DNA of 64,000 nt from Struthidea cinerea (GCA_013397865.1 VZTI01003658.1:372001-436000), one strand, 5' to 3'. Shown: positions 23,601-38,600, counted from the first letter of the stretch. The notes: generated by a model from the sequence alone, not told the origin. Program-made: numbers and translations.

Positions 23601-26500
23601 TGCTGATATCCATAAGCTTTTATCCCTTTAACAGCAGGAGTAGGAAACCGCTCTCCATCTGTATTTGATACAAACTATTGCAAAGATCATACAGTAGAAC
23701 AGATTATATATAGCCCGGGTCAATGTTGGTTTTGTATTCGCCTTGTGCACGTCGTATCCACCACGGACGTCATGCGTACTTGGTTGACTTTACTGTAACT
23801 TGGAAGGCTGAGAGTTAAGAAACCCTGCCCTTGAGATTGTGTGTTGGAAGGCCTACAGGTCTGAAAACATGTTTTAAGCTAAAAGGACAGCATAAATGTC
23901 CAAGCCAGGCAGACAGGTTAGAAAAAATTGCTACAGCTGGCTCTTTAGCAGCCCAGAACACAATAAATGTTCTAAAGGACATGATGCAGGTCCAGCTCAC
24001 AGCTGTGCATCCCTCCCCTCTGCGGCATGGATGATGGCTGCTGCAGACAAGCAAGGGAGCCTTTGCTCCTCAGGGGAGCAGTTGCATTTTGACAGTAGGA
24101 CACAACCTGCTTACACATATCCTACTGTAAAAGAAGGGATTGCAGGCCAGGGAAACCACTGCACAACTAACCATGCTTTGCCTAGAAGAATGCTCATCTC
24201 CAGTCCATGCATCCACTTTTAGAAAGCCAACCAAGGAAAGGGTGAAGCAGTGTTTTTGCAGAGGATTAGGAATAATGACCAAGCAGTCAATAGGACTGAA
24301 ATATTTGCACATGCCCAGGACCACTCCACAGAGGCAAGCACACCTTCACCTTTTATCACATGGGTTTCAGTGGAAATTCTCCTGATTTTGTCAATCACAG
24401 CTCCATAATGAACAAGGGAGAGGATGACTGTGGCAAATGTTCTGGCCCCATTCATACTGGTCTTGCTAGCTCTGGCCCATACAGAACGATATCAAGGTGT
24501 CCTATATTTATGTGTATGTGGACTGAGTAATGTGGTGGTAACAAGTGCTGACAAAATATCCTTACTCCAGTCCAGTCCATCAGCCCTCCCTCTGTATCTG
24601 GCTCTCTGTGTGGCTACTTCTTAGTAAAACAGTTCTGGAGAGCAAGATCTTCCTTTATTTTTGGCAAATAGTTTTATAATAATATTTCAGTAATTAAGGA
24701 CAGAATCCAGTTAATAGCTGGAGAAAGCATTTTAATTTATTCAATCTGCTTTTAAATGTCAGCAGTGACTGCATGTTTGAAGTTCTGTTGGGCAACTGAT
24801 TCCATAACCTCCAGTCGTAATTACCCTGCAATCAGGGTAAGACAAGTCAAGTAATCTACCAAGGTGGATCTTAACAAATGACCAGAAACATTAAGCAAAA
24901 AACTAATGGTGGCTAGCAACGGTCAGTCAACACTAAAAAAAAATAGAAATTCATTAATAGGAACCAACTAGTTCTACTACAGCTTTGTTCTTTGACATTT
25001 AGCTTTTACTAAGCAGAATATATTGGAAAGGACACTTGGACTCACCATGAGCTTAGAAGTAGGAGCCAGACCTCAGAATTTTGCCAGTGGGATTTGAAAA
25101 CCAAAAGCAGCAACAGGCAGAAACCAAGAATTTCAACTCCTTTGTCCTCAATGGACAAAAATGTTCCTTCCTTGTTTACTTTTTCTATCCAGAAAAACAA
25201 ATAAATAAAAAAATAAACCCAACCCAAACCCAGCCACAGTGTTCTGAAGGTGACCTTCATGTGCTATTCGCAATGTAGGAGGAGGCTGGAGGGAGGGGGA
25301 AGAGAAGCAGTAACTTTCATGTGCCTTTTTGTGGTAATCATCTATGCTAACCCCACTGCAAGTGCTGTAATGCCTATTTAATCTTCACACCATGCAAGAT
25401 GTCTGGAGTCCTTTGAAACAGAGATAAGTCACTTGCACCTCAAGGGCACGATGATGTTAGTTGTATCTAGCTGCATTTAAACACTGGAACTTCTTTTTCA
25501 TCCAAAGGGACAACAACAAAATGACTTTTTGAATCCTGACAAGGGAGAGCCACTTTCTGAATCAGTGCTACCACCTTTGGGCAATACCTGACTCTTCCTG
25601 GCAAGTGCTGCTTCTCTATAACCACTTGAGTGTCCCAACACCAAACACTTCTGAGCAGGGAGGATCAGGTCACTGAGGAACAATGAATTAAAAAAGCAAG
25701 AAACAGCAAAAATAAAAACGAAAAAATCATAGTTTATAATAAACACACATTAAAATAATGTTTCTGTTCATTTGAGAATAGTGGATCTGAACAATTTCAA
25801 ATTCTGAAAGCAGAGAATGGGAACAAGAAATGTTCCAAGATGACATAAGAATCTGGCAAGGTTACCTGTGCTCTGCTTCTTCCAGGACTAACATGTGGAA
25901 CTTTCCATCAAAGAGGGGGAAGAAATTTCCTTTATTTTTCCTCTTCTGGTTCTACTCCCTTATATCCTGCTGTTGTAAGGAAATATCACCCTTTCAAGCT
26001 CTATGAAATACCTGATATTATTCTTCCAGTTGGGAATGGATAAGATTTTCATAGAATTTCAGCTGTCACAATACTTGATTACTAAAATATATAACTGTTG
26101 AAGGAAGCCAGATGGAAAGTGTAGAAGTTTCCAGCTTAAATACTGAACAAAAAACCTCACCAAAACTGGCTTAAATTGATGTCCATTTTTGTTTTAACAA
26201 CTTATGTTTGTTCCATTTTACATATCCAATTTCAACTTTCCAATTGGAAAACTTCAGAAGAAAAAATATTTTATGGAAATATTTATTTATCAGTAATTCC
26301 CAATTTTGCTGATAAAATAAGGGATAAAAACTTAGCAAATATTGCAACATTAATTGTCACAAAGTGATGAACCTTGTGATAAAGTTAAATAGAATCCTAA
26401 ATTCTGTTTAGACACCTCACTACCAATGAAATCTACAGGTATGAAGCTCTTTCTTGGCTGTGTACTGTAGGGCAGAGATGATTAATTTAAACCAGGATTT
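20625..26500. other. Non-coding, unique-looking DNA
   Basis: No gene is recognised. The open frames at 23815-24455 overlap on both strands and have no domains. A 16-bp imperfect tandem duplication lies at 23195-23226. A passage at about 24775-24840 faintly resembles an old reversed CR1 but is too weak to call. Confidence 0.6.
23195..23226 (+). repeat. Imperfect tandem duplication, 16 bp x 2
   Basis: AATTATGGGTACCTAC is followed directly by AATTATGGGTCCCTAA. The copies differ at two positions. Confidence 0.9.
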
Positions 26501-29500
26501 TAGTTTGGTTTGGGGTTTTTTTTAGGTTGTCCCTGAAATGATCACCTGTCTTGCAAGGTTCTAGTTTTGATAATTGGCCTGTCATCATTACTGCCACAAG
26601 TTTCTCAGGGGACTGAAATTTCAGCAATACTGCACTGAGAATTCATACAAATATTTGATAGGCTAGCAAGACATGTGGTAAGAAGAAACCAAAGAATGCA
26701 AGACAATCTAGAAATGCAACATGATTTGGAAAAGGAGGAGCAGCAAGAAAGAGAATGAAAAAATCCATTAATCTAATAATGAGAGGCACCAGCACACACA
26801 CTTCTTTTTTCTCTCTGCTTTCTTCCAGCCTTTCTATAAACAAGCAAACACCACCCCTATCATCTTCTGTAACAGAGTTTGTCGTAGTCCTAAATACTTT
26901 TATATACACATAAATGCAGTGGGAAACTTTGTTGTTTCTATTTTGCCAGCAGAATCCACATGATCTGTTTCCATACCTGCTTCTTTGAACGTTTTTCTGC
27001 ATGATCTGCTTTTCTCCAATATGCAGATTTCTTGCACAACCATATCTTCCTTTAGAAACCCTTCTGTTCATAGGCATTCTTTTCCATCCTTTTTCTGCAA
27101 CTAACCTTCTCATAGTCGAGTTCTGGAATGCTTCTTTCCCTCTGGGCTTGGTACTCATTTATCTCTTCTCAGAGGCAGAAATTACTTCATCATCGCTTCA
27201 TCAGTGCAGGACACTAGGTACACATGAGAACTATGCTGTTTCTTACAGGAAAGTATTCCCAGGCTGCTTACTAAGTCTCATGGTCCTCTGTAACAGAGAC
27301 TAATGCAGCCAATATACTAAAACCATAGTTATTCTTCAGTAGATCTCAACTGATTGGAATTATCCTGAAAGACACACTCCTAAGGTTAAGTAACAGAAGA
27401 CAGTCCCAAAGATGAGAGACAGGAGAATTTCCCCCAGGCCCAGACCCCATTCCACCATTCAAAGGAGACTTCCGACACTGCAGATTTTTCATGCTTTAAT
27501 GTAACACTTTTTCTATTCTTTAAAATAAAGAACCTTCCCTTCATACTTTAACTTCCATGAACCTCAAGCAAGAAACCTTTAATAAGAATCAGCCAAGCTT
27601 TACAAGCCTCACTGTAAGAAAAGCAGTGCAAGCTTGTCTCAGATTTGCAGGGCCAGCTCACGTCCCACAGGCAAAACCAGCCTTTGCTTTTCCCTGTCTG
27701 TCAGTTTCCCAAGCCCATTTCATCAAGGTTGGTCTCATTTTCTTAACAATACAGAACTGTTAGAACTGTGAAAAAGCTGTTTATATGTATTTTACTTTAT
27801 TTTAATAACAAACCAAGAAAGGAAAGGAACTGAGAAAATGAGAATTCCTTTGTTTGAAGACACCTGAATCTGAAACCAAAAAATTCTGTAGAAGCCAGCC
27901 ATCTCTATTTTAAGGTGACAAAATATTCAGGGCTGCAGATCATATGCTTCTCATTTTCCTGTGGCTGCTCTTAAACGCTGAAATAAGATTAGATACAACT
28001 GATTTTTAAAAGAAAAAAAAGCAAAACCAAACCACACCACTTCATATTCACACAGTTTAACCACATGTCAACCTTAAAAAGCTTGTGTTTTCTAGCCTGT
28101 ACCTATCACACAGGTTAATAACTAATCTCCAGAGGATGGGAACAATGCCTCCTTTTATTTTTAACATGTGTTAGTACCAGTTTCATCTGAGGAGGAATTG
28201 CTGGGGAATTAATTTTTCAGAGACCCAGCCAGAGTAGGGCAGGGGCAGGGAAGGAGCGCAGGCTGAAGAAGAAGCTGATTCTGCTTCACTGTCTGGTTCA
28301 TGGCTTCTATACACTGCTGGAGGACTATGTGGCTGTGGAGGATAAACCATGCTCTCCTAGAGGTCAAATCATTGCTGGACACCTCAGCCATAAATGCTAC
28401 GTAAAAATAATGTTAAATTCAGCTGGGCTGCAATATGCCCATCTACTCAATTACAGCAAAAATCAGAGGACACTCCACCCACGTGTTGCAGGAGACATTA
28501 ACTCCATGTAACATGATGAACTGCAAGTTTAAATCTGGACGTCTGGGGAGAAGTCTGGGCAGCTCTTCCAAGTCGGCTAAGTAGTTTGTTTCAAGAGCAG
28601 ACCGTTAGGTTGGTTTTCCCCTGGGAAACAGGGTTTGTGACACCCTCCTACACAGAAGCTGTACAACAGCCTGACCCACTGCTGGCTACAGAAAGCCAGC
28701 CCTATGGAGCAGAATTTCAGGAGAGCTCATCAGATGCTTCTGGCAACTGCCTGCTAACTGTGTTGCACATGGACAACCTCATTAAATTCAGTTAAGCAAC
28801 CTTGCACTTGCAAGCAGGGCAGACACCCTGGCTGGGATTTGAACAATCGGGATTTGTACTGCATCTGCCTCCAGTCAAGCCCAGGATTTGGATTCAGCAT
28901 CTTTTATAAGCAGCATATGCACATACCACAGGAAGCAAGAGTCCAACTTATAAATTGTATTCCTTTTTTTTTCAGTTCACCTGATGGCTGATGGGTGCTA
29001 CTTTTCCCACGCCTTGCAGGTGTGCTGATTTTGGTGGGAAGCAGAATTGGATGGAAAACCAAATGTAGCAACAAACCATGGAACCGTTACTCACTGTCTG
29101 ATGGCAAGGAATAGGCAGGGCTGCCTTTGAAAGTGCACACCTAGCCACATAATCATTCTAAAATTGCTTCTTAATGCAAAGGATAAAGCCTTTCACCTCC
29201 TTTCAGCCTTTTCCCATGGCCAACAGTACTGTTCTGTAATAACTCATCTCTGAGTAACAAAGTAAACAGCATTACAAAATAATTTCTGAAGCCAAATATC
29301 TGATAAAGATGATTAATGCCTCATGAAATGCCCAAGTCATATTTGCAATAATTGCAATATTTGAGATGGATAAGAGGAGAGAATTATAGGATTTGCTGTA
29401 AGGCTGAATTATCTACAGGAAGTTCATGTGAAAGTCACGCTACCATCTAACTCGCTGGTACCTGCCAGGCATACTCCTTAACAGCTGGCTTATTTGTTTT

Positions 29501-32500
29501 CTGGATTTTAGAATTAGAACAGTTAGAGTTTTGAGACAAATTTTTTAAAGCTACCTTCATAAATACCCTCATTCTTGAGAGAGACTGTATTGGTCTAAAA
29601 CTGCTGCACAAATACAGGAATCTTTCCCAGTGAACAGGGTTTTGGGATATTCTTGAATGGCTGCCCAAACCAAAGTTTCACAATGTTTGCTCAAGACAAA
29701 GTTTGCCAGCAAGTACAATGTACTTTCAAAGAAAAGTGACGTATTTCTTCTTCTGAGCAACTTACGTGGGTATGTTCTGTAGTTTCCCAGCATGACAAAA
29801 ATCTAAACGTTTGGCTCATGCTTTGGGGGAAGGAAAATTGAAAGGTACTATCTTAGAGGGCTTCAACCACTTCAGATTATATAGTCCATAAACTGTGAAG
29901 AGAATTATGGATAACTTCCTTTTTTTGCCTATGATGGGATAAAGAAATTCTTTTGTTTATAATCACAAATTGTCTCGGTAACCAGCTAATACACAATATG
30001 ATAACATTTGATGAAAGAATAATATGAAAGAGAAGATATTACTGTTGGCAGCCACCTACTCCAGAGTTTTCATATTTATTCAAGCAAAATTATTATTATT
30101 ATTATTACATCATTTTGTTAATAATGACTGAACACTTTGTAAGGATTGTTAAAAGCTAAATTCACAACTGGAGTTGTTCTGACTGGACATAACTGTTTTG
30201 TTTTGTTTTCATGATGCCTTAAGGTTCTCTCTTATAGTCAGTCACTTCTTTGGTGCTAATGAAAAGCCTTGCTGCAAATACTCCAATTTAATTATTATTC
30301 TATGACCACTCCTATACCCCCCAGCCCCAAATTGCACCAACATGAACACCAGTAGCAAGCAAGCACAAACAGGGCATGAAAAAGGTCAAAGAAAATTTGT
30401 TTTCAACTTTAAAGAAGTATTTCTGTAAAACTCTTCTCAGCACCTGCGGAGTCCTTATAGCCCCTAGAATTTTCTGTACTCCTGAAAACTGCTCATGTCA
30501 CATGGAGAAGCAAGGAAGAAATATCTGGAAGAGGAAAGCTGGCACTGAGGAGGATCCTTCTCCAGCCACTGGTATCTATCATGTGAAACTCGAGGGCCCC
30601 TGGAACAGTCACAGTGTAGCAGGGGAGAAATGTGGACAGACTTTTCCCTCCATTTCTAGTGCAAACATGTAGAAACAGGGAAACGCCTTGCAGGCCCAAG
30701 CGAGCACAGATGGGTGCACAGGGGATATGGCTGAGCCACCACATTGTTTTGCACATTCAGTTTTTATAGCAGGCTGCACAGACATCTTTTTCTTAAGGTG
30801 TGCTGCAATATCCAGTCGCTTGCAGCTACCACCAAAGAGCCTGGTGGTTTAGCACATTCAGACTGATATCCAGACTTTTTTACCCACCAGAAGAGTCAAT
30901 AAGTAACAGAAACACCCTTACTTGAGCCCTTCCCGTGACTGCAAAATCCCAGACCAGGAGATGGAGCATCAGCTCGAAAGGCTGAACACTGAGGGCAAAA
31001 CACAGTTGCCAGCACTTCTCTGCCCAGTCACCACAAGCCCTGTGGCAGGAGACACCGAGAGAATTGGCACGGCCTGCGTCTGCTTCTCTGGTGCTCCTCT
31101 CATTGATTCTCCAGAATGCCCTTGAATCCACTTCCTCCCTTGTTAGGAAAGAGGGAAGCTGGTCTGAAATCAGCTTAGTCACAATCGCTGGTGTGGTTGC
31201 ATAGCGCTTGCTGAAAAGAAGTGAACCCTTCTTTACCCACACCCAATCTGATATTACGCTACCCTGGTCTATAACCACACATTTTTGGAAGTACTTGTCA
31301 TGAGTGACAATTTTGCTACCAAACACTATGACAGAAGGACATTAGAAAACAAGAAAGCACAAAAACCTGAAGTAAATGAGACTTTGGAAACTATAATATT
31401 TCTTTTATTTACAAGGAACAAAAAACCTCGTGTGTGTCAGGAATAAATAGAAATCCGCCTCCAGCCTTCACAAATGAATTACCATGTGCCAAAAACATAG
31501 TGTTTTTGTTAAAAATAAAGATGTAATTTGCAATTAACTAAGGAAAAAGAATTATTTATTCTAGAGCCAATCTACTGAGGTTTTTAAAACTGGCATATTC
31601 TGATCTCATCTGTTTCCCTATGGGCAAAGAAGCCAATCTTGAGCTTTCCTGTTGCAGATCAAAGTGACGGCTACAAATGTTAGTAAAACAAAGTCTCCCC
31701 TAGTGTCGGGCAAAACAGGATAAAAGCAAACAAGCAAAACCTTCTGCACAAGAATATAGGACAAAATGGGATGCTAAGAAATGCTGAACATCTACTAAAT
31801 CTTGGATTTCAACAAATACAACATTATTATGATAGGAGACCGATTACCGTATACGTGTCAACCCTCCGGGGAATCCAATTTTTATTTTCCTTCCTGTTCA
31901 AGGGACAGTTGCTCATATATTTATTTGCATTGCCATAACGTGGAGATGCAGGCTGTGATCAGAGGTCCATTGTGTAAGGTGCTGTACACACAGTTTATCA
32001 AAACAGCCTCCGCTTCAGAGACCCTCCAGTCTAAACAGGGAAATTCTAGAAGTCCCGAGGGGAAACAAGAGCTTGTAAGGTTTCCAAGAGAGAACCAGAA
32101 AGTCTTTGGAAAAGCATCTTTGGGTGGCATTTCAGACTAAACGGAAATCTTGATGTTCTCATTTCAGTGATATATTTCCTTGGGTTTGTGTCATTAGGAG
32201 TCTTCCCTGTATTTTCTCAGCAGTTAGATCAAAACAGTTGCAGATAATAAAACTGAGGCTTGAAGTTTGTGCCCACAGCAAAACCTAACCAGAGTACCTT
32301 TCTATCAGAGAATTAATTGCTTAATGAATTCTCACAATTCCTTCTCAAACATCAAGTACCAGAAATTCCTCATTTACTCCTCATCCGTAAACATTACAAA
32401 CTAACTCCTTGTTACTCCACTACTTATTCCATCTTTCTTGAAGATCAAGGGAACTTGGAAAAACACAGAAAACTTGTCCACATGAGTGACTGTCACATGG

Positions 32501-32630
32501 GGGAGAGAGCAATAAAAATTTTGAAGGCAAGTCCACTGGAGTATTTTCAAAATTAAGGCCTGAAATATCTTGAGAAGGACACTTTGAAAATAATCATTTC
32601 AAAGAACATGATTCCCAGACTAGTTTATGT
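26501..32630. other. Non-coding, unique-looking DNA
   Basis: No gene is recognised. The longest open frames are on the minus strand at 26643-27158 (171 codons) and 30880-31326 (148 codons). Neither has a domain that I can identify, and both are within chance expectation. An (ATT)6 microsatellite is at 30089-30106. Confidence 0.6.
30089..30106 (+). repeat. Microsatellite (ATT)6
   Basis: Six perfect ATT units followed by one A. Confidence 0.95.
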
Positions 32631-32667
32631 AAAAAAAAAAAAAANNNNNNNNNNNNNNNNNNNNNNN
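32631..32667. other. Poly(A) tract followed by a 23-base assembly gap
   Basis: Fourteen A (32631-32644) run directly into 23 N (32645-32667). The assembler probably failed to read through a homopolymer. Open frames crossing the gap are not meaningful. Confidence 0.98.
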
Positions 32668-35600
32668 AAGAGCAAAACAACAGAAACAGGTGTGTTCCTA
32701 TACAAATTATCTTGCACCCATTTAGAGACAAAATTATTAAATATAAGGCACAATGAAATGTCACCTTCTGAACATAAATATGCACTAGAAAGAGAAATGT
32801 GGGCATTTCAAGCAGAAAAGAAATAAATGGCGGGCAGGAGACAAGGAGTTTAAGGAGATACCCTTTACTGGAGTGCCACTGTTTGAGGGCATATTCCCCC
32901 TTCTCTGTTCTAGAAAACAAAAGGATAAAGCAGGGAACAAAAAAACTCAAGGATAATGCCGAGATGATGCTTACCTTTGTGTTCATACAGAATCACAGCA
33001 CCGTGAAGCCCCTTGTCTTTGAACCTCCTCTCTTTTTCCAGCAACAGCGCACTCCCTTTGGTCTCTGAATGGACTTCAGTATTCTCTACAAGTCTGCAAA
33101 GAAAGAGATGGATAGACTGAAAATATCCTTGCTCCTCAGCTGTGTGGTTGGTAGAGTTTCATCACTTAAAAATTATTTCTCCTAAAGTGGCCCTAGATAT
33201 GCATTAAACTTCTGCCCCACATCTTGGCAAGAAGTGCAGATCCTATAAGGAGTGTTACTTCTGCTGGATGTGCTGGAGCACAAGGTGAGAAAGAGGAGAG
33301 AGCAAAAAAGCAGCACACTTCTCACTGGTTATTCAGACCAAGCTGCACCCCCTTAGCCTTCCACTGTGAACATAAGTAAAACACATTTATATTCATATAG
33401 AAATACTGCTGCTAGATCAGTAGACAAAACTCTGACATGGAAATTCTCTGAATTAGTAGAATTTAAGGGAGAAAAAATTGTTAAAAAATTCACAAGCAGC
33501 ACTTAACTAGTAGAAGATGCAAATGCTAGCCATTTTACCACTTATGTAGTTAGGTTCTGATCTTATGTTTCAACAGTTGAACATTGTAAAAATACTTCAC
33601 TAAGGTCAGATTGCAAGTGTTGTTTTTCTTCTAAGCAAATAATGGCATCATCTACTTTGGCACTGCTAGCTGTTAATAGCACCACAAAGAATTTCTTTTT
33701 TTTGTACACCATCTTCTGAGTTACAAAAAATGTTAATCCCTGATAGAACTGGAGGAGCTAATTTTTTAAAAAGCAGAACACGCCTGATTTAGTAAAGGGA
33801 TTTCTGTTCTGAAGCTTTCAAGTCTCTTGTTCACCTTCCTGTCAATCAATGAAGTGAATCAACCTTTCAGTGGAAGCAACATCATCTAATCCGGTGAGAA
33901 AAAAAGGAAAAAAGGGTATACAAAAATCTACTTCAGCAGTACAGCAGTCCAGTGTGCTGTGTTTCAGACACGAGATTCTAAATTCTTTAGTGGACAAATG
34001 ACCTTAGAAAGTACATAGATGTGAAGAGCAAAGGGAGCTGACAGCCCAAAGTATTTGAAAGAAACTGCAAGTCAAGGACTCAGTAGTAGGCAGGCTGACC
34101 TGGCCAACTTCACCTCTGTCAGTTTCCGGTAGCCCTCCATTTCAAAGTAAGGAGGAGACTGCAAAGTTTTGGAGAAAACCTGCTAAAGCATTGTCATGTA
34201 AGTGTATTCAGAAATTTTACTGACAACAAATTCCAAGACAGGAAGTGTTTTACCAAACATGGATGCAATACTCCTTCAAACCAGCTGCTGCACACTTATG
34301 TGATTGAAATAATTCTTAAGACAGTGGCTTCTAGGAGATTTTTTCAGTTTTGTGGGGTTCTTTTGTTGTTAGTTGGTTGGTTTGGTTTTTTTTTAACTTA
34401 AACTCTGGTTAGAAAATTGATTCTAAAATATGCTGAACTCTTAAGCCACTGCCATTCAAGTGGAGCTAGGGATTTGATATGGAACAATAAATTACTAAAA
34501 TTTTAAAAATCACTGGAAAAACCACTGACACTTGAACAAAGCACTGAAGAAATTAAAACCTGGGATCTCATACTTTCAGTCTTTATTATTTCACCACTCT
34601 TCATCTGACCATGATGCTTCTCCTTGTAGCATTAACTTGATCTACTATAAAATCCTTACGGTAGACGAAGAGGTTCCTATGGATCAGCTATTCTAGTCTA
34701 GGAAATTCTTTTTTTGTAGCAAAGTTCTAAGGCTTTGAGAAATGTGCAGCCTTTGTTATGACTCATAAGGGAATAAACTTAAACTCTAAATTCACTACAT
34801 TAAACCTGTTATTGCCAAGGACCACAGTGAAGAGAGAGATTTATTCTATATGCTTTCCACTAGAGTCAAGGATTAAGGTCATGGTTTATGGTTGTTTCTT
34901 ATGTAATGAACATGGAAGATGCAAAAGGATTCCATTTTAGAACAGAATTCAAATGAGCTATTTAATATACTAAAAGCTAGTGCATACGGTGTTGCAAGTC
35001 CACAGCGTTTCACAGTGTCAATTGCTGCCTAAGCCATTAAAGAAATTAAATGGATCAAGTTTCAAAAATAACCTGTGAGGTATTAAGAAACAACTTCTGC
35101 TGCCCCTCAAGACAACCTGTGTATTACTAACTGCATGAAGGTTAGGGTAGCCTGAAACCCTCCCTTGGCTGCACGTCGGGTAGGAACATGCACCTCAAGC
35201 CTTCCAGCCTGAATCTGGGCTTGAACCACCAAGAGTTCAAGCTTCACTTGAACTTCCTTCAGCTGCACACAAAGACCACATAATGCCACAATTTTACATT
35301 CTCTGAGTACCCACACGTCAGGCCGACTGCAAAACTGGCCTAGGCTTATGCAAAAGAGGCAAGTTAATACTGCTCTCAACTTGTAGCCTGCATGGAAATA
35401 AGCTGTTATCTGCCCAGCTACAGACAGTGGCAAAAATTTCCCACCTGCACATTTCCTGCACGTTTTTCTTCTTGTTCTGGTATTTCTTAGCCTATCATGC
35501 GGTAATTGATTACCGCCACCAGGGAGATAAAACAGCTCTTCCCTGGCAAGTATGGGAGAATTGCAGGGATAATTAATTAATATTTTAATATGCAAATAAG

Positions 35601-38600
35601 ATACTCCTTTGCAACTGGAATTTTTCATAGCACTGTATAAATTATACAAAGACTTAATCTCTGGTTCAAAATCTCACAACAAATCACAGGAGGCTGGAAG
35701 TGCATCACTGCTACTTGCCCTCTCCGTACACTATTTCCTTAGACTTCCACATTTAAAACCTTTGGAGACAGGATTCAGGGATAGAAGGAAACTAATCTAG
35801 CATGGCACAGCCGTTCCTTTGTGTAAGAGAGCACAATTCAGGACATTTTTATACTATTTACTTTCTTTTCTCCAAATGCCAGTCCTGCTATGTTGCTCTT
35901 CCATTAGGGGTACGACATGCAAACAGATTCAGGGCTAGAGAAAAGGTTACTGAACAGGAAGCTTGATGCCACCAGATCATACAAAGCCAAATTCCTGATT
36001 TTAGTAATGGGCTGAATTCAGCTCCAGGAAAAATGACAGCATAGATATTGTGACAAAAAATAGCCCTAGGATCCCATTATGAGGTAAAAAATGGAGGAAC
36101 CTGAAATAGCATACGTGGAAAGGTAAACTGGGAACCGTCCTGGTCTTGGGATTTTTTTTATATTTAATTATTCCCTCCACATAAAATTTTCAGGCATTTT
36201 GTAATAACAATCCACCAAGAAATAAAATTTCTTTTTATTCGATATTTTAACCTTCTGGGAAAACTAGAATCTGGTGTATAAAGACATATCCAGTTCCTCT
36301 AGTGGGTCACCTTTTCTTCCTTATCAGAAGAATAGTGACTGCCCCAGTCACTCCACTTACTGGCTTGGATTCTGCACTTTTCTCCAAGCACCAGTTCCTG
36401 CATCTCTAACAATTCACATTGGTAAGTCTTTGCCTAAAACCTAGTATGAAAAAGAAAAGAAAAGGAAAGCTGTAAGACCAGGAAAATATTCCTATAATTT
36501 TGAGAAAAAATGTTTTTAACTTTGATAAAAAATTGCTGTCACATTTCTATTTAAAAAAAAAAAAGGCAAAAAAAGCCTGCAAAACAAAACCGCAGACTTG
36601 GGTGTCTCAAGCAGTTACCACTGGTGCTTATCCAGGCTTTGAAGGATGGTTTTCCCATGGTCCCATATCTCAGAAAGTCTTTCTTTCATGTTTATTACAG
36701 GTGCCTAATAGAAAAAGAATTTGTGACAGTACTTTTCCTTGTGACTAACTTACTTTTTCCTCTGCACACTTATTTTAGAAAAGCCGTAGGACCTTATCTT
36801 TGAAAATTCTATTCCTCCATCAAATTTAGCTAAGACATTGAGTTCAAAAATTTCAGGGGGGTTGTTCAAATGGATATAGTACACATAAGTCTACAGGCCC
36901 AGAGGCAGTAGTTTGTGCTCAGTTCTCTAAGAAATACAAAAAGAGAAGAAATCCATGCTCAAAGGTAGGCTGAGAGTCCTCTGCTAAACTGGGCTGAGAG
37001 CATTAAATGGTCAGGCCATCACAGAAGAGGTGACACCAGGTTTACGTAACCCAGCTCTACTGCCAGCAGGTGCGACAACCAGGAAACAAGCAGGTGGGAG
37101 GAGACAAGGAACAAAAGGAAAGAAAAGGGAAAAAAAAAGCTTTGCTAGCTGATCTGGTTGATTGATGTGATTAATTGCCACCCACACAGGTAGGTGTTGC
37201 TACTGTTTATTTAGCATTCTGCCAGCAACAAATGTTTGGGACTCCTGGTTGCTTCATGGACTTTGTCTACCTGGAAGTCAAAACCAGTTGTATCTTATGC
37301 ATCATCGCTGACTAAACAAAACATCAGGAATGCAAGATAAACAATCCTAAACAGCTGGATGCAGGGACACTGCGTGCTCTCCCTACCTGCCAGGGAGCCA
37401 GGAGCAGTGGGATCCGGCCGGCTCCTTACACAGCTCCTTCTCTTCTGCTATGCCTCTTTCCTCAGAAAGATGCTGGTATAGCAGCAAGAGACTCATGGCT
37501 ATGAGTACTCCTAGAACCTTGTGAGCTTGAATATTTAAAAGTATCTGCTTTGTGTGCTGTTATGGTTGGCAAAGACAAAGCAAGCAGGGAGAGCAAAAGG
37601 GAAAAAAATGACCTATCAGGACTGTTCTGCTGAGGAAAGCAACTGAAACAGGTATTGCAAAAGATGTTTTGGAGCAGGAACCACTATAATTTTGTTTTTT
37701 GCTTCTACTTTGTGTCTACTTAAACATCCTGCCTGGACTGAGTTTAATAGAAACTGCTGCATTTACAAAGAATAGGTAAAATGGAAGACTATAAAGTATT
37801 CTAACTTAGAATAAACATATGCATTTTTATTCCACAAATAGAGATTTTGAAAAATCTTTTCCAACTTCAGTCATGTCTGAGAAGTATATTTTGAAAACAC
37901 CTCTGCAAGTGTTCAAATGTTGAATGACTGCTCTCTTTTAGCCACTGGCACATGTAAAGATATGTTAACATTCCTCTGTCAGTTAGAGCAGTTAGCATTT
38001 CAAGTATCAGTAATCTGTCTGGCAATCTGATTTATTCTCACCAGTTTCCACATATTAAACATAGCAACAGTATGCACCAAGGAAACAATAACTAGAGCCA
38101 TGTCAAACATTTTTCCAAGGTTTCATTTTCAGTCTAGCTAACAACATTTTTTCATCATGTCAGGACTTCCCAACCTCTCACCAAGTCTGTGGGCACACCT
38201 CCTTTAGCGACGCGCACAGCTACATGTCTGTTCTCAGGAAGAAACGTGCACTTAGGTACTTGTTCTAGCACAAAGGAAAAAACCTAACTATAGGAAAATA
38301 TACTTTCAGTTAATAGTCAATGCCCTAGAAGAGAGGAGACGTGGGAGAAAAAAAGGCAAGTTCATCAGCAGATCTGTTAAAAAAGAAAAGCTATGGAGGG
38401 AGCCTGAGCACATTGTGTCACGCTGCTTCAGTGCTTTATCTTGGCCAGGGAACATACTGAGTGTGTCTTTCCCAGCTGAAAATAGGTGTCTATTGTTTTC
38501 ACTCTTGGTGAGAAGCCAATTAGTTGTCAAACACGGTCATCACAAAATTGCTAGTGTGCATGGCAAAGCAAAAAATACTTTTCTTACATGTTCACTTCGT

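Noticed and set aside
24775..24840. Possible reversed old CR1 (ATTCCATAACCTCC...TAATTACCCTG)
   Set aside because: Two short phrases only, with the intervening and following sequence not matching.
26643..27158. 171-codon open frame, minus strand
   Set aside because: Basic N-terminal part and hydrophobic C-terminal part reflect A/G- and T-rich DNA; no domain recognised.
30880..31326. 148-codon open frame, minus strand
   Set aside because: No domain, no neighbouring exon-like frame, no conserved motif seen.
32584..32986. Open frames crossing the N gap
   Set aside because: They include undetermined bases and a poly-A tract, so reading frame is not known.
35107..35649. 180-codon open frame, minus strand, the longest in the window
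   Set aside because: No known family; composition does not change at its ends; length is near what chance gives. A translated search of bird proteomes would be decisive.
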